Notes: generated by a model from the letters alone, not told the origin. DNA of 64,000 nt from JBGASG01 sp046328035 (GCA_046328035.1 JAXLXI010000005.1:310001-374000); one strand, 5' to 3'. Positions 32,972-41,075 are shown, counted from the first letter of the stretch. Translations and numbers: made by a program.

Positions 32972-33961
32972 ATGGCTCTTTACGCAGACTTGCACCGGCA
33001 TCTCGGGGGTGCCTTACACCCGAGAATCATTTACAAGTTCCTGCAAAACAATGACCACCCGATCTTGCAATACTTTCCTGAGTACGATGGGTTTTATAAC
33101 TGGTTCACACGTCCGTGTCGGACGCTGGAAGAGTTCGTGAAGATCCACAGCCTCGTGGAAGAGCTGCAGAGCCTGGATCACCTGCCCTATTTCTGCAAAC
33201 GATTGTGCCGCGGCGCCTATACGTTCGAAAACGTCCAGTATCTTGAGCTGAGACATAACCCTTACTTCAGAACCGATCGCAAGATGTCCGTCGACAAACG
33301 TATCGGTCAGATGAATCTAATTGTCGAGATGATCACCGCAAACACGCGCCCAGCGGACTATCCAATCACCGTAAAGCAAATTCTCTGTTTGGACAGACGT
33401 TTGCCTCTCGAGTTGAACGAGGCCATTCTCAAATGCGCCAAAGAAAATTTGGGTCCGGTGGTTGGCATCGATGTTGCTGGTCCGGAAATCGAACCGGAAA
33501 AATGGGAAGAGTGGGTCAAATTGCTCTCACAGGCACGGGCAGCCGGTTTGAAGACCACCGCCCACCTGGGAGAAACCAGCATCGATAACGTGCATGACCA
33601 ATATTTCCCAGTCCTTGATCGCATAGGCCATGGGATACATATTCCTCTGGTCAGACCGGACTTGCTCAAGGAATTGTCCAAACGGAATATCACCCTCGAA
33701 GTTTGCCCAACCAGCTATCGGCAGACCGGTGTTCTCAAGGATTTATCGGCACTGCGCACGGTTTTCGACCGTTGCCGCGAGCACGGGGTAGCGATCGCGA
33801 TCTGTACCGACAACCCCGGCCGTAATCCGGCACCGTGTACGCTACCGGGCGAATACGAAAGGTTGATCGACAACGACGTTATCGAGTTCTCAGAACTGAA
33901 ACAAGTGCAGACGGAAGGCTTCAGATCGGCCTTCGGTTATGCCGGAGCAAAAGTCCCATAA
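32972..33961 (+). CDS. Adenosine deaminase-like amidohydrolase
   Basis: 329 residues from the ATG at 32972, preceded by AAAGGTGG. The fold is the metal-dependent adenosine/AMP deaminase type: HRHLGG (zinc His pair), HLGET (His and Glu of the active site), RIGHGIHI, CPTS and CTDNPG (Asp). It should hydrolyse an amino group from adenosine or a related purine. Substrate preference cannot be read from sequence, as deaminase paralogues act on adenine, AMP derivatives or futalosine-type metabolites. It follows the helicase gene by 71 bases on the same strand. Confidence 0.85.
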   Translation: MALYADLHRHLGGALHPRIIYKFLQNNDHPILQYFPEYDGFYNWFTRPCRTLEEFVKIHSLVEELQSLDHLPYFCKRLCRGAYTFENVQYLELRHNPYFRTDRKMSVDKRIGQMNLIVEMITANTRPADYPITVKQILCLDRRLPLELNEAILKCAKENLGPVVGIDVAGPEIEPEKWEEWVKLLSQARAAGLKTTAHLGETSIDNVHDQYFPVLDRIGHGIHIPLVRPDLLKELSKRNITLEVCPTSYRQTGVLKDLSALRTVFDRCREHGVAIAICTDNPGRNPAPCTLPGEYERLIDNDVIEFSELKQVQTEGFRSAFGYAGAKVP

Positions 33962-34441
33962 AGACTCAGACTTAGGCAGATCAGACGCGTCCGATTTGCC
34001 ACTACTGATGGTGCCCGCTCGCAACCACTGCACAACCCGAAAACTACCATTTCAGGCCGGCGGATCAGAGGGGAAGTTCGTAAAGACCCCTGAAAAATTT
34101 TTTTGCCCAAAGATGAAAATTTTTCGGAGCCATTTTCGCCGGTCGATTAGCGCAGATCGCACGCGCGAATCCGCATGGACAGCGGATCGCAGAGCGTGAC
34201 ACCACAGCCGATGACTGCCAAAACAATCGCTGGAGACCTCGGATCGACCAAGTTGTGCTCTTGCAATTTCCGGGCATATAAAATAATGTATTTCATGTGT
34301 GGTGTGATCAACGAGAGTAAAAACAACTCTCACTGAAAGTGGTGGCACAGAAAATCACATAGCCCTAGCGGCGATGCACCTGCAAAGCCTATGCATTGCA
34401 GACATACTCTGTGCGCCACAAATATCAAGGAGGAACATTCA
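33962..34441. other. Long gap before the histone-like gene
   Basis: 480 bases. A weak terminator for the deaminase gene can be drawn near 34069-34105 (AGGGG, CCCCT, then A- and T-runs). The rest has no convincing gene; several short frames lack ribosome sites. It probably holds the promoter and 5' UTR of the histone-like gene. Confidence 0.4.
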
Positions 34442-35071
34442 ATGGCAGCGAAACGGCCCAGAAAACGGAAAGCCGCCAAAAAGAAATCGACAACGGCTTC
34501 GGCCGTCATGAACGAGTCGATGGGCGGACCGGCGAAAGCCGCTAAGAAGTCGCCGAAACGTGCGGCAGCCAAGCGTACTACCAAGAAGAAAACAACGACC
34601 GCCGCAGCTAAGCCTGCTGCGAAGAAAGCAACGGCTAAGAAGTCTACTGCTAAGAAGGCTACTACCGCCAAGAAGACCACTCGCAAACCAGCCGCGAAAA
34701 AAGCTGCTGCAGCGAAACCAGCGAAGAAGAGCACTGCTCGCAAATCTACCGCTAAGAAAGCCACTGGCGCCAAGAAAACGACACGCAAGCCCGCCGCGAA
34801 AAAAGCTACAGCCGCCAAGGCTCCAGCGAAAAAAGCTGCGGCTCGCAAAACCACCGCTAAGAAGTCGACCGCTAAAAAGTCGACCGCCAAAAAGCCTGCG
34901 GCTAAAAAAGCAACAACGGCTAAGAAAAGCGGAACAGCCCGTAAGGCCACCAAAAAAGCTGGCGGAGCCAAAAAGCGCACCACCACCAAAAAAGCGGGCG
35001 CCAAACGCGGAACGAAAAAAGCAGCAGCCGCAGCGACAGCCGGGATGAACGGCGGAAGCACCGAAGGCTAA
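34442..35071 (+). CDS. Histone H1-like Lys/Ala-rich protein
   Basis: About 209 residues. AAGGAGG lies eight bases before the ATG at 34442, so the longer frame upstream is not used. After a basic start (AAKRPRKRKAAKKKSTTA) nearly the whole protein is built of AAKK, KKSTAKK and TTRKPAAKK units, as in bacterial H1-like nucleoid proteins (AlgP and Hc1-type tails). It would bind DNA non-specifically and compact it. It ends at a strong terminator. Codon choice alternates between Lys codons, which keeps the DNA repeat imperfect. Confidence 0.82.
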   Translation: MAAKRPRKRKAAKKKSTTASAVMNESMGGPAKAAKKSPKRAAAKRTTKKKTTTAAAKPAAKKATAKKSTAKKATTAKKTTRKPAAKKAAAAKPAKKSTARKSTAKKATGAKKTTRKPAAKKATAAKAPAKKAAARKTTAKKSTAKKSTAKKPAAKKATTAKKSGTARKATKKAGGAKKRTTTKKAGAKRGTKKAAAAATAGMNGGSTEG

Positions 35072-35102
35072 AGCAGGAATCCTAAGGAATCCACGAAGTG
35101 AT

Positions 35103-35139
35103 ACAAGGTCACGGCTCAGTCCGTGACCTTGTAATTTTT
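35103..35139 (+). terminator. Rho-independent terminator
   Basis: A perfect 12-bp stem (ACAAGGTCACGG with CCGTGACCTTGT), a six-base loop and AATTTTTT follow the histone-like gene. This is a textbook terminator. Confidence 0.93.
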
Positions 35140-35282
35140 TCTGGCATATAGACAATTGGTGATTGAGAAAAGAACATAGCTATCGATCATATATACAAAT
35201 GTCCGATAACTGTGTTTGCATATCATTTAGAACGGGCGACACCATATTTGATACTAGTCATTCAGAGCACAAGGAGATGTCC

Positions 35283-35657
35283 ATGAAAACTAGACTTTCT
35301 CAGTCGGACCTGCTGTCCATAATTGCAGCAGCCGGTATCGTCACAAGCGCTACTGCCGCAGTGGCAGCGCCGGACTCCACCGCCAAAACACCGGCACTAA
35401 AAGTGGCTGATAAGACAAAGCCCGCCGCCGGCGGCAAAGACAGCGCGTGCGGCAAAGGCTCTTGCGGCACCGATGAAAAAGGCGCTGAGGCGGCAAAAAA
35501 TCGCGACAAGAAGAAGGCTGACGCCAAGGCCGATGCCACCAAAGCCAAAGCCGATGCGAAGGCTGACGCCACCAAAGCTAAGGCTGACGCAAAGGCCGAC
35601 ACCACCAAAGCCAAAGCCGATGCGAAGGCCGACGCCACCAAAGCCAAGGCGAAGTAA
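35283..35657 (+). CDS. Secreted Lys/Ala-repeat protein with CGKGSCG motif; possible second RiPP precursor
   Basis: 124 residues from the ATG at 35283, six bases after AAGGAG. A signal-peptide-like start (LSIIAAAGIVTSATAAVAA-P) leads to a short segment with two Cys (DSACGKGSCGTDEKG, Cys56 and Cys61), then four 11-residue repeats of the form KADAKADATKA. Bufferin/HvfA-type precursors share this plan: a Sec-type leader with Cys next to Gly. It sits 277 bases upstream of the cysteine-repeat precursor and MNIO operon. Being a substrate is inference; it may be only a periplasmic low-complexity protein. Confidence 0.6.
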   Translation: MKTRLSQSDLLSIIAAAGIVTSATAAVAAPDSTAKTPALKVADKTKPAAGGKDSACGKGSCGTDEKGAEAAKNRDKKKADAKADATKAKADAKADATKAKADAKADTTKAKADAKADATKAKAK

Positions 35658-35934
35658 GCCGCGACCATCAAAAATCGCCGCTTGCCAACGTAGGACTACA
35701 CAAAATCGCCTCATATATAAGGATGGGAAGGGTGACAACTGCCTTCCCGTAACGAACTATTGAGCACCGGAAATAAGGCACTGTGACCGAATACGAGGAT
35801 TTAACACGGAGCTAACGTTCGTGTCTCCATCTGATTAAATGTAGTCGAATAACATTGCATACATCTCATTAAGCGCGGTTGTCAGTGGCCGCAATGAGCA
35901 AATGTCCAAGTAGTTAGGTTTTAGGAGATTTCAG

Positions 35935-36327
35935 ATGGCCAATCTTACAAAAGCGCAACTCGCTGCTGCCTTAGTCGCCGCTCTCGGCATCGGTTTTCAT
36001 GGCGCAGCCATAGCTGCCGATGAAGCTACCGACGCCAAGTCCGACAAAGCGACCAAGACAGAGTCCAAGAAAGAAGCCAAGAAGAAGGGCAAAGAAGCCT
36101 CGTGTAAGGGCAAAGAAGGCTCCTGCAAGGGCAAAGAAGGCTCCTGCAAGGGTAAAGAAGGCTCCTGCAAGGGTAAAGAAGGCTCCTGCAAGGGTAAAGA
36201 AGGCTCCTGCAAGGGCAAAGAAGGCTCCTGCAAGGGCAAAGAAGGCTCCTGCAAGTCCAAAGAAAAAGGCAAAGAAGGTTCCTGCAAGGGCAAAGAAGGC
36301 TCCTGCAAGAGCAAAGAAACCAAGTAA
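35935..36327 (+). CDS. Cysteine-repeat precursor peptide (bufferin/HvfA-like RiPP substrate)
   Basis: 130 residues, starting at ATG with TTAGGAGA upstream. Residues 1-28 are a Sec-type leader (LAAALVAALGIGFHGAAIAA). The mature part holds ten Cys at residues 57, 64, 71, 78, 85, 92, 99, 106, 117 and 124. Nine lie in EGSC and one in EASC, almost all in perfect KGKEGSC heptads. Bufferin- and HvfA-type peptides carry EGxC motifs whose Cys are oxidised by an MNIO enzyme to thiooxazole or oxazolone/thioamide groups that handle copper or other metals. The MNIO gene follows 36 bases later. The exact modification is inferred. Confidence 0.85.
   Translation: MANLTKAQLAAALVAALGIGFHGAAIAADEATDAKSDKATKTESKKEAKKKGKEASCKGKEGSCKGKEGSCKGKEGSCKGKEGSCKGKEGSCKGKEGSCKGKEGSCKSKEKGKEGSCKGKEGSCKSKETK
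36085..36306 (+). repeat. 21-bp tandem coding repeat
   Basis: About ten units encoding KGKEGSC, nearly identical at the DNA level (AAGGGCAAAGAAGGCTCCTG type), with one 12-bp insertion before the ninth Cys. The near identity points to recent expansion or gene conversion, so copy number may vary between strains. Confidence 0.85.
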
Positions 36328-36363
36328 TATTCCGAAGTAGAAGCCAGCCAAATCAACAAATGC

Positions 36364-37329
36364 ATGCCGGATGAGTTCCTCAAGATCAAGAAACAGCTGC
36401 CCGTTCTGGGCACTGGGCTTGGTTTGCGAAGAGAACTTGTTGACGAAACATTCGACAACGCCGGACGCATAGACTGGCTGGAAATAGTTCCGGAAAACTA
36501 CATGGGACTCGGGGGAAGAGCTCGAGAGCGGCTTGAAGAAGCTGCCTCGAACTTCCCCCTTGTCTCTCATGGCGTCAATCTCTCCATCGGCTCCACCGAC
36601 GATCTGTCCGAACTTTACCTGACAGAGATCAAAGAGTTGCTGGAACGCATCGATTCTCCCTGGTGGAGCGACCACCTCTGCTTCACCACGAATGGTGGCA
36701 CCTACATGCACGATCTGCTGCCGGTGCCGCTCACGAAGGAAGCCGTTCATCACATCGCCGAACGAGCGAAAAGAGTGCAAGACCGCACGCAGCGACCGTT
36801 TCTTCTCGAAAATATCTCGTTCTATATGCAAATGCCCGGCAGCGAAATGCCGGAAGAGGAATTTATCACGCAGGTTGTTGAAGAAGCTGATTGCGGGCTG
36901 CTTCTAGACGTAAATAACGTCTACGTGAATTCGCTCAATCACGAGTTTGACCCCTATAAATACATCGATGCTCTGCCACTCGACCGCGTCGTGCAGATTC
37001 ACATCGCCGGGCACAAGAAAATCGATGACTACGTGATCGACACACATGGCGCTGCCGTTGTTGAACCTGTGTTCCAGCTGCTCGAACACGTTTTGCGCAA
37101 AACAAAAGTGCACGCCATTTTGCTGGAGCGCGATCAGCAGTTTCCTGAATTCGAAGAGCTGCTCGGCGAGATTGCCACAATCAAAAAAATCGTCGCCGCA
37201 GCCCAACCAGAACTGCAAGTGCAAAAGACACGCTTGCTCAAGTCCGAGCAAGACGATCAGCAGAAGCAGCATTCAGAACATCAGTCAGCCGGCAAAGGAG
37301 GGCGAGATGTCCGCGCCCTCTCTGCGTGA
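36364..37329 (+). CDS. MNIO (DUF692) multinuclear non-heme iron oxidase
   Basis: 321 residues. DUF692/MNIO enzymes (MbnB, HvfB, BufB families) are TIM-barrel proteins that use two or three iron ions and oxygen to modify Cys in precursor peptides. Marks are LGTGLGLRRELVDE, WLEIVPENYMG, LVSHGVNLSIGS, WWSDHLCF, PFLLENISFYMQ, LLDVNNVYVNS and VQIHIAGHKK, which carry the His, Glu, Asp and Asn metal ligands. It lies directly after the precursor gene. The partner protein gene starts inside its last 23 bases, so translation is coupled. Confidence 0.92.
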   Translation: MPDEFLKIKKQLPVLGTGLGLRRELVDETFDNAGRIDWLEIVPENYMGLGGRARERLEEAASNFPLVSHGVNLSIGSTDDLSELYLTEIKELLERIDSPWWSDHLCFTTNGGTYMHDLLPVPLTKEAVHHIAERAKRVQDRTQRPFLLENISFYMQMPGSEMPEEEFITQVVEEADCGLLLDVNNVYVNSLNHEFDPYKYIDALPLDRVVQIHIAGHKKIDDYVIDTHGAAVVEPVFQLLEHVLRKTKVHAILLERDQQFPEFEELLGEIATIKKIVAAAQPELQVQKTRLLKSEQDDQQKQHSEHQSAGKGGRDVRALSA

Positions 37330-38164
37330 CATTGAGAGAACCCTCAGCACGTTGTGGATGGACGATGAAGCGCGCCGCTGGTTTCTAAGTGGAGCCAAAC
37401 CAGACCGCGCTCCGGCGTCACTCAAAGACATTTCTCCCGAACTGCTGCAAAGCATCAGCAAGGACGGCGTGCGACTCTATGGTAGTTTGCTGAATTTCGG
37501 TCATCACGATGTGATGGCATCGATATATCCCTATTGCCAGCAATTGATCGGCGATCAATGGGAAGAAACCGTCGATGACTACCTGAAACACTTCCCACCC
37601 AATCACCACAACTTCAATCGGCTCTGTGCGCGGTTTCCACAGTATTTTCAAGAAACCGAGCGCGGGCAGCGCTATTTGAAGAAACTACCCTTCATCGCCG
37701 AACTGGCTCACTACGAATGGATTGAGCTGGAGAAAATGGAAGAAGATGTGCTGATCAATGTCGCTGAGCATCAAACGCTTTCCAGTCCCGAGCAGTTTCC
37801 GAAACTGGCACCAATAGTCAATCCCAGCTTGACGATCAGACGATACCAGTATCCAATTCCTGAGATCGTGGAGATTTTGGAAGCGGGCGGCAAGCTGGCG
37901 CGCAAGATCGCTCAGGAAGAAACAATCATAGCAATCTATCGCCACCCAAACACGCATTCCTGTCGTTTTGTGGAACTGGGCGAGGCTTCGGCAGCCCTGA
38001 TTGAGCGCGCTTCTCAGGGCACAGTCAGCTATCAGGAATTGATACCAATTGTGGTATCAATCTCAAAACAGGCAAATGTGCAGAAAGTTGTCATAGACTT
38101 CCTGGACTCTATCGAGGAGTTGCAGGAGCAAATGGTTCTCGTAGGTTCAAAAGTCGTGGAGTAG
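37307..38164 (+). CDS. DUF2063-type partner protein of the MNIO oxidase
   Basis: 285 residues from the ATG at 37307, preceded by AGGAGGGCG and overlapping the MNIO gene by 23 bases; the frame is open further upstream only as a shadow of that gene. The N-terminal half (LRDIERTLSTLWMDDEARRW, RLYGSLLNFGHHDVMASIYP, YLKHFPPNHHNFNRL, LAHYEWIELE) fits the DUF2063/HvfC/BufC family, which binds the precursor and delivers it to the MNIO enzyme. The C-terminal half (YRHPNTHSCRFVELGEASAA) resembles the winged-helix-like second domain of these partners. Confidence 0.82.
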   Translation: MSAPSLRDIERTLSTLWMDDEARRWFLSGAKPDRAPASLKDISPELLQSISKDGVRLYGSLLNFGHHDVMASIYPYCQQLIGDQWEETVDDYLKHFPPNHHNFNRLCARFPQYFQETERGQRYLKKLPFIAELAHYEWIELEKMEEDVLINVAEHQTLSSPEQFPKLAPIVNPSLTIRRYQYPIPEIVEILEAGGKLARKIAQEETIIAIYRHPNTHSCRFVELGEASAALIERASQGTVSYQELIPIVVSISKQANVQKVVIDFLDSIEELQEQMVLVGSKVVE

Positions 38165-38168
38165 AAAA

Positions 38169-38810
38169 ATGCGCAAGCAAAGTCTGATCGTCGCTCTAGC
38201 CTGTCTGGTAGCCAATGCTGGCGCCACCGTCCCCGTCTCGGCCAAGCCCATCACATTCGCGGTTGGTGACCCGGAAAAACGAGACTCGATAAGCTTCAAT
38301 TCCGATGCGCCGATTGAAGTGATCGTCGGTCATACAAGCGATGTGAAGGGTGAAGTGGTCGTCGATGAATCGCTCGATTTGAGCAAAACCCCGATCACCG
38401 CTCATTTCGAGGTGCCGCTGGCGTCCATTGATACCGGCATTCCCCTGCGCAACGAGCACATGCGAGACAACTTTCTGGAGACGGCTAAGTATCCCAACGC
38501 TACCTTCAAATTGAGCAAAATCAGCACCGGCGTTATCAAACCCGGGCAAAAGCTTTCGGTTACGGCCGACGGGGAGTTCACCATCCATGGCGTCACCGTC
38601 AAGAAGCAGGTGCCCGTCGATATCTTCTACGTCAAAAAGTGCGCCGACAAACAGAAAATGCCGGGATGCGACCTGCTGCAAATCAAAGCGAAGTTTCCGG
38701 TGAAGCTGGATGACCATAAAATTAAGCGCCCGGAAGCCGTATTCCAGAAGCTGGCCAGTACCGTCTTTGTGACAGTCGCCGCCACAGCCTTCTACAAAGC
38801 GGCAAAATAG
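38169..38810 (+). CDS. YceI-family periplasmic protein
   Basis: 213 residues, four bases after the partner gene, so the fourth member of the operon. A signal peptide (LIVALACLVANAGATVPVSA-K) precedes a YceI lipocalin-like domain (VDESLDLSKTPITAHFEVPL, HMRDNFLETAKYPNATFKL, GEFTIHGVTVKKQVPV). YceI proteins bind polyisoprenoid or other amphipathic ligands in the periplasm. In this setting it may bind the modified peptide or a lipid carrier; that is inference. Two Cys (KKCADKQKMPGCD) near the end could form a disulfide. Confidence 0.88.
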   Translation: MRKQSLIVALACLVANAGATVPVSAKPITFAVGDPEKRDSISFNSDAPIEVIVGHTSDVKGEVVVDESLDLSKTPITAHFEVPLASIDTGIPLRNEHMRDNFLETAKYPNATFKLSKISTGVIKPGQKLSVTADGEFTIHGVTVKKQVPVDIFYVKKCADKQKMPGCDLLQIKAKFPVKLDDHKIKRPEAVFQKLASTVFVTVAATAFYKAAK

Positions 38811-38976
38811 ACGCCCCCTCCTGTAAAATAGACTCCTTGTTGGACCGAAACCCGCAAACCAGCCAGGAGTGCCGCTTTTTGGCGCCGAACCGAGCCTTTC
38901 AGGCTTCTGTCTGCATGGCTTGGAAAGCTCATGAGTTGGGCATATAGCTAAATATCTGGGCAATAGACCGACTGAA

Positions 38977-39564
38977 ATGACCGTAGTGAAAAGCGACTCG
39001 CAAGCAACTGCATTCCGAGCCCGTCCGGAGCACAATCCGAAGGAGCGCACGGAGAAGTATCGGCGCGTCCATTACTACGTATCGCGGATGGGAGTGGCGA
39101 TCTCCAATCAACTCAAGCAGGCTCTGCTGGCTCTGCGCAATGCTGCGCCGCAATTGCAGACCGAGCAAATGCGCGTTGTGGCGAGCAAACAGTACACCGA
39201 AGATGAGTTTTTGCCGGCGGTTAAACGACTGCTCTGCATCTACATCCACCTGGACGCCATCGATCAGGGCGGCGAACTAATGCCGGCCTGGCTGATGAAT
39301 TACCTGAAGCTGGCATTGCACGCCACCGACTACCTGATTGCCACACCGGAAGCGATGCAGATCATGGAGTCGCACGCCGACTGCCGCAATATGAACGAAT
39401 TGACCAATGAAGTTTCGCAGATTGTCTGCGAAACTTTAGGCCATGGCGGCTGCGCCAGGGCATTCGCACCGGCGATTGGCACCTTGATCAAGTCGTCCCA
39501 GGCAACCCGAAACCGTATCTTGAAAGAGTCACTGACCGCACCACTGAGCGATTTGGGCGAGTAA
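38977..39564 (+). CDS. Helical protein of unknown function
   Basis: 195 residues with no signal peptide or TM segment. It is mostly helical by composition (VAISNQLKQALLALRNAAPQ; FLPAVKRLLCIYIHLDAIDQ). A few Cys are scattered. It does not match a family I recognise. The frame has good codon use and stands alone between the RiPP operon and another small gene. Confidence 0.6.
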   Translation: MTVVKSDSQATAFRARPEHNPKERTEKYRRVHYYVSRMGVAISNQLKQALLALRNAAPQLQTEQMRVVASKQYTEDEFLPAVKRLLCIYIHLDAIDQGGELMPAWLMNYLKLALHATDYLIATPEAMQIMESHADCRNMNELTNEVSQIVCETLGHGGCARAFAPAIGTLIKSSQATRNRILKESLTAPLSDLGE

Positions 39565-39657
39565 AATGTAGTCCAGACTACCAAATCGAGCCCGGCTGCT
39601 TGAGAACTCAGCAAAAGTGGAATATAGGACACAGCGCACACAGGAACCTCCACCGAA

Positions 39658-39978
39658 ATGTCAGACAACGTCAATCAACCAGGCGGCGATCAGGGGCAAC
39701 CCTCTGAACTCAGTCAACATGGCGCCGAACTGCTGACGACACCAGGCAGTAACGATGTTGCTGCACGGGTGGAATCTAACTCCGGTTCGATTGATGCCCA
39801 ATTCGGTAGTGGCGACAACGTATTTGCGTTCAACGACTACTCCCCGACCAGCATGTGGTCAGGTGCAGCCAACGAAGCAAAAGTTATGGCAGCGATGATG
39901 GGCAGCAAGTTCGGTCCCGTCACTGAACAAATCAAAGGTGTGGGCGCCGCTCTCGGAAACAGGGCTATCAATACATAA
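39658..39978 (+). CDS. Small polar protein of unknown function
   Basis: 106 residues, polar and Gly/Ser/Asn-rich at the start (NQPGGDQGQPSELSQHGAEL), with a more hydrophobic tail (VMAAMMGSKFGPVTEQIKG). No family recognised. A plus-strand terminator at 40033 follows it, supporting a real transcript. Confidence 0.45.
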   Translation: MSDNVNQPGGDQGQPSELSQHGAELLTTPGSNDVAARVESNSGSIDAQFGSGDNVFAFNDYSPTSMWSGAANEAKVMAAMMGSKFGPVTEQIKGVGAALGNRAINT

Positions 39979-40021
39979 ACCTAGCCAAACTGACGTGCCC
40001 GCCGCATGCTAGCCGCTAGTT

Positions 40022-40606
40022 TCACGCAAAGGAGCACTGCAACTGCAGTGCTTTTTCCAGTCGTTGCATGTATTCCTCACGAGAGATATCGATCGCACCC
40101 AGCGTAGCCAGGTGTGACGTCATCCATTGCGAGTCGAGCAGTATGAACCCCCGCTCCCGCAAGCGTTGGATCAGGTGCACCAGGCACACTTTAGAAGCGT
40201 CCGTGGCGCGGTGAAACATCGATTCGCCGAAGAACGCGCCACCAAGGGTGACACCATAAAGTCCACCCACCAACTCGCCGTCTTTCCAGGCTTCGACCGT
40301 GTGCGCGAATCCCGCGTGGTGCAGCGCGGTGTAGGCATCGTAGATTTCTTTGGAGATCCAGGTAGTCTCGCGCGTGTGAGCGCAATTTGAGACAACGTCC
40401 GACCAGGCAGTGTTGAACTTGATCTCGAACGGCTGCTGCCGCACTGTCCGCGCCAGACGCTTTGGTATGTGAAAGTGGTCGAAATCGAAGATGCAGCGCG
40501 GATCGCTGGAATACCACCTGATGTTGCCGAAGTCGTCGCCCATAGGAAAGATGCCCGAGGCATAACCCCTGAGCACTATTTCTGGCGTAAGACGAGCAAG
40601 CCTCAA
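40022..40606 (-). CDS. aat: Leucyl/phenylalanyl-tRNA--protein transferase
   Basis: 195 residues from a TTG at 40604-40606 that overlaps the cytochrome c stop codon (TTGA). This start gives the expected N-terminus (LRLARLTPEIVLRGYASGIF) and avoids a long overlap; an ATG at 40870 is open but lies inside the cytochrome gene. The enzyme adds Leu or Phe to N-terminal Lys/Arg, marking proteins for ClpAP-type degradation. Marks are YASGIFPMG, WYSSDPRCIF, VEAWKDGELVGGLYGVTLG, FFGESMFH and LLDSQW. Confidence 0.88.
   Translation of the reverse strand: MRLARLTPEIVLRGYASGIFPMGDDFGNIRWYSSDPRCIFDFDHFHIPKRLARTVRQQPFEIKFNTAWSDVVSNCAHTRETTWISKEIYDAYTALHHAGFAHTVEAWKDGELVGGLYGVTLGGAFFGESMFHRATDASKVCLVHLIQRLRERGFILLDSQWMTSHLATLGAIDISREEYMQRLEKALQLQCSFA
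40033..40056 (+). terminator. Terminator embedded in the end of aat
   Basis: AGCACTGC and GCAGTGCT (8 bp) with a four-base loop are followed by TTTTT on the plus strand. It would end the transcript of the gene at 39658, yet it lies inside the 3' coding end of the convergent aat gene. Confidence 0.55.
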
Positions 40607-41070
40607 GCTGGTTTTTTCGGAGCCTTTTTTGTTGCTGCGGCAGGAGCCGGAGTTGAGGGTGTCAGTGAGCGGATATAAGCGATGATATCGCGCAATTCCC
40701 CATCCGTAATCTGTGATTTTGGAAAAGGCGGCATGCCCGTCCCCACCGACCCTTTGCGTACCTGCTGGCAGACCAGTGCGTCGGTCGGGTACTTCTTGAG
40801 AAAGCCGGGTCCTTTGAGCGGTTTCAATGGATTCAAATTGTTTTCGCCGCCGGGATGGCACATCGAACAATTGTTCTGACGAAACAGCTTCAGCCCGTTC
40901 GCCACGTTGCCTCCAGAACCGAGTGCAGGCAGCTTCGATTGCGTGGGCGCCGCCTTAGCCGGCTTAGCCGCCGGATTTGCCGCGTCCACGGCCAGCAGTG
41001 CCACGTGTGACATCACTGCGCCGACGGCCAGAGCCGCAACCGTGAATGCGATTTTGTTCATGCGTCTCAT
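40603..41070 (-). CDS. Secreted c-type cytochrome
   Basis: 155 residues. A signal or anchor segment (IAFTVAALAVGAVMSHVALL) precedes one cytochrome c domain with haem site CSMCH, and a probable Met ligand in GTGMPPFPKSQI, then the usual final helix (LRDIIAYIRSL). The tail is Ala/Lys/Pro-rich. It resembles small class I cytochromes of the c6/c553 type. ResB/CcsA at 52-54 kb would attach its haem. Its stop overlaps the aat start, so the two are translationally coupled. Confidence 0.87.
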   Translation of the reverse strand: MRRMNKIAFTVAALAVGAVMSHVALLAVDAANPAAKPAKAAPTQSKLPALGSGGNVANGLKLFRQNNCSMCHPGGENNLNPLKPLKGPGFLKKYPTDALVCQQVRKGSVGTGMPPFPKSQITDGELRDIIAYIRSLTPSTPAPAAATKKAPKKPA

Positions 41071-41075
41071 TGTAA

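Noticed and set aside
34330..35061. Hydrophobic minus-strand frame opposite the histone-like gene
   Set aside because: A Phe/Leu/Ala repeat caused by reading Lys/Ala codons backwards; not a membrane protein.
36085..36306. Short regular repeats considered as a CRISPR array
   Set aside because: Units are 21 bp, contiguous, in frame and without unique spacers; they encode a peptide repeat.
35971..36831. 286-codon minus-strand frame across the cysteine-repeat gene
   Set aside because: It is the mirror image of the KGKEGSC repeat (a Phe/Ala repeat) and runs over the MNIO gene start; no independent signal.
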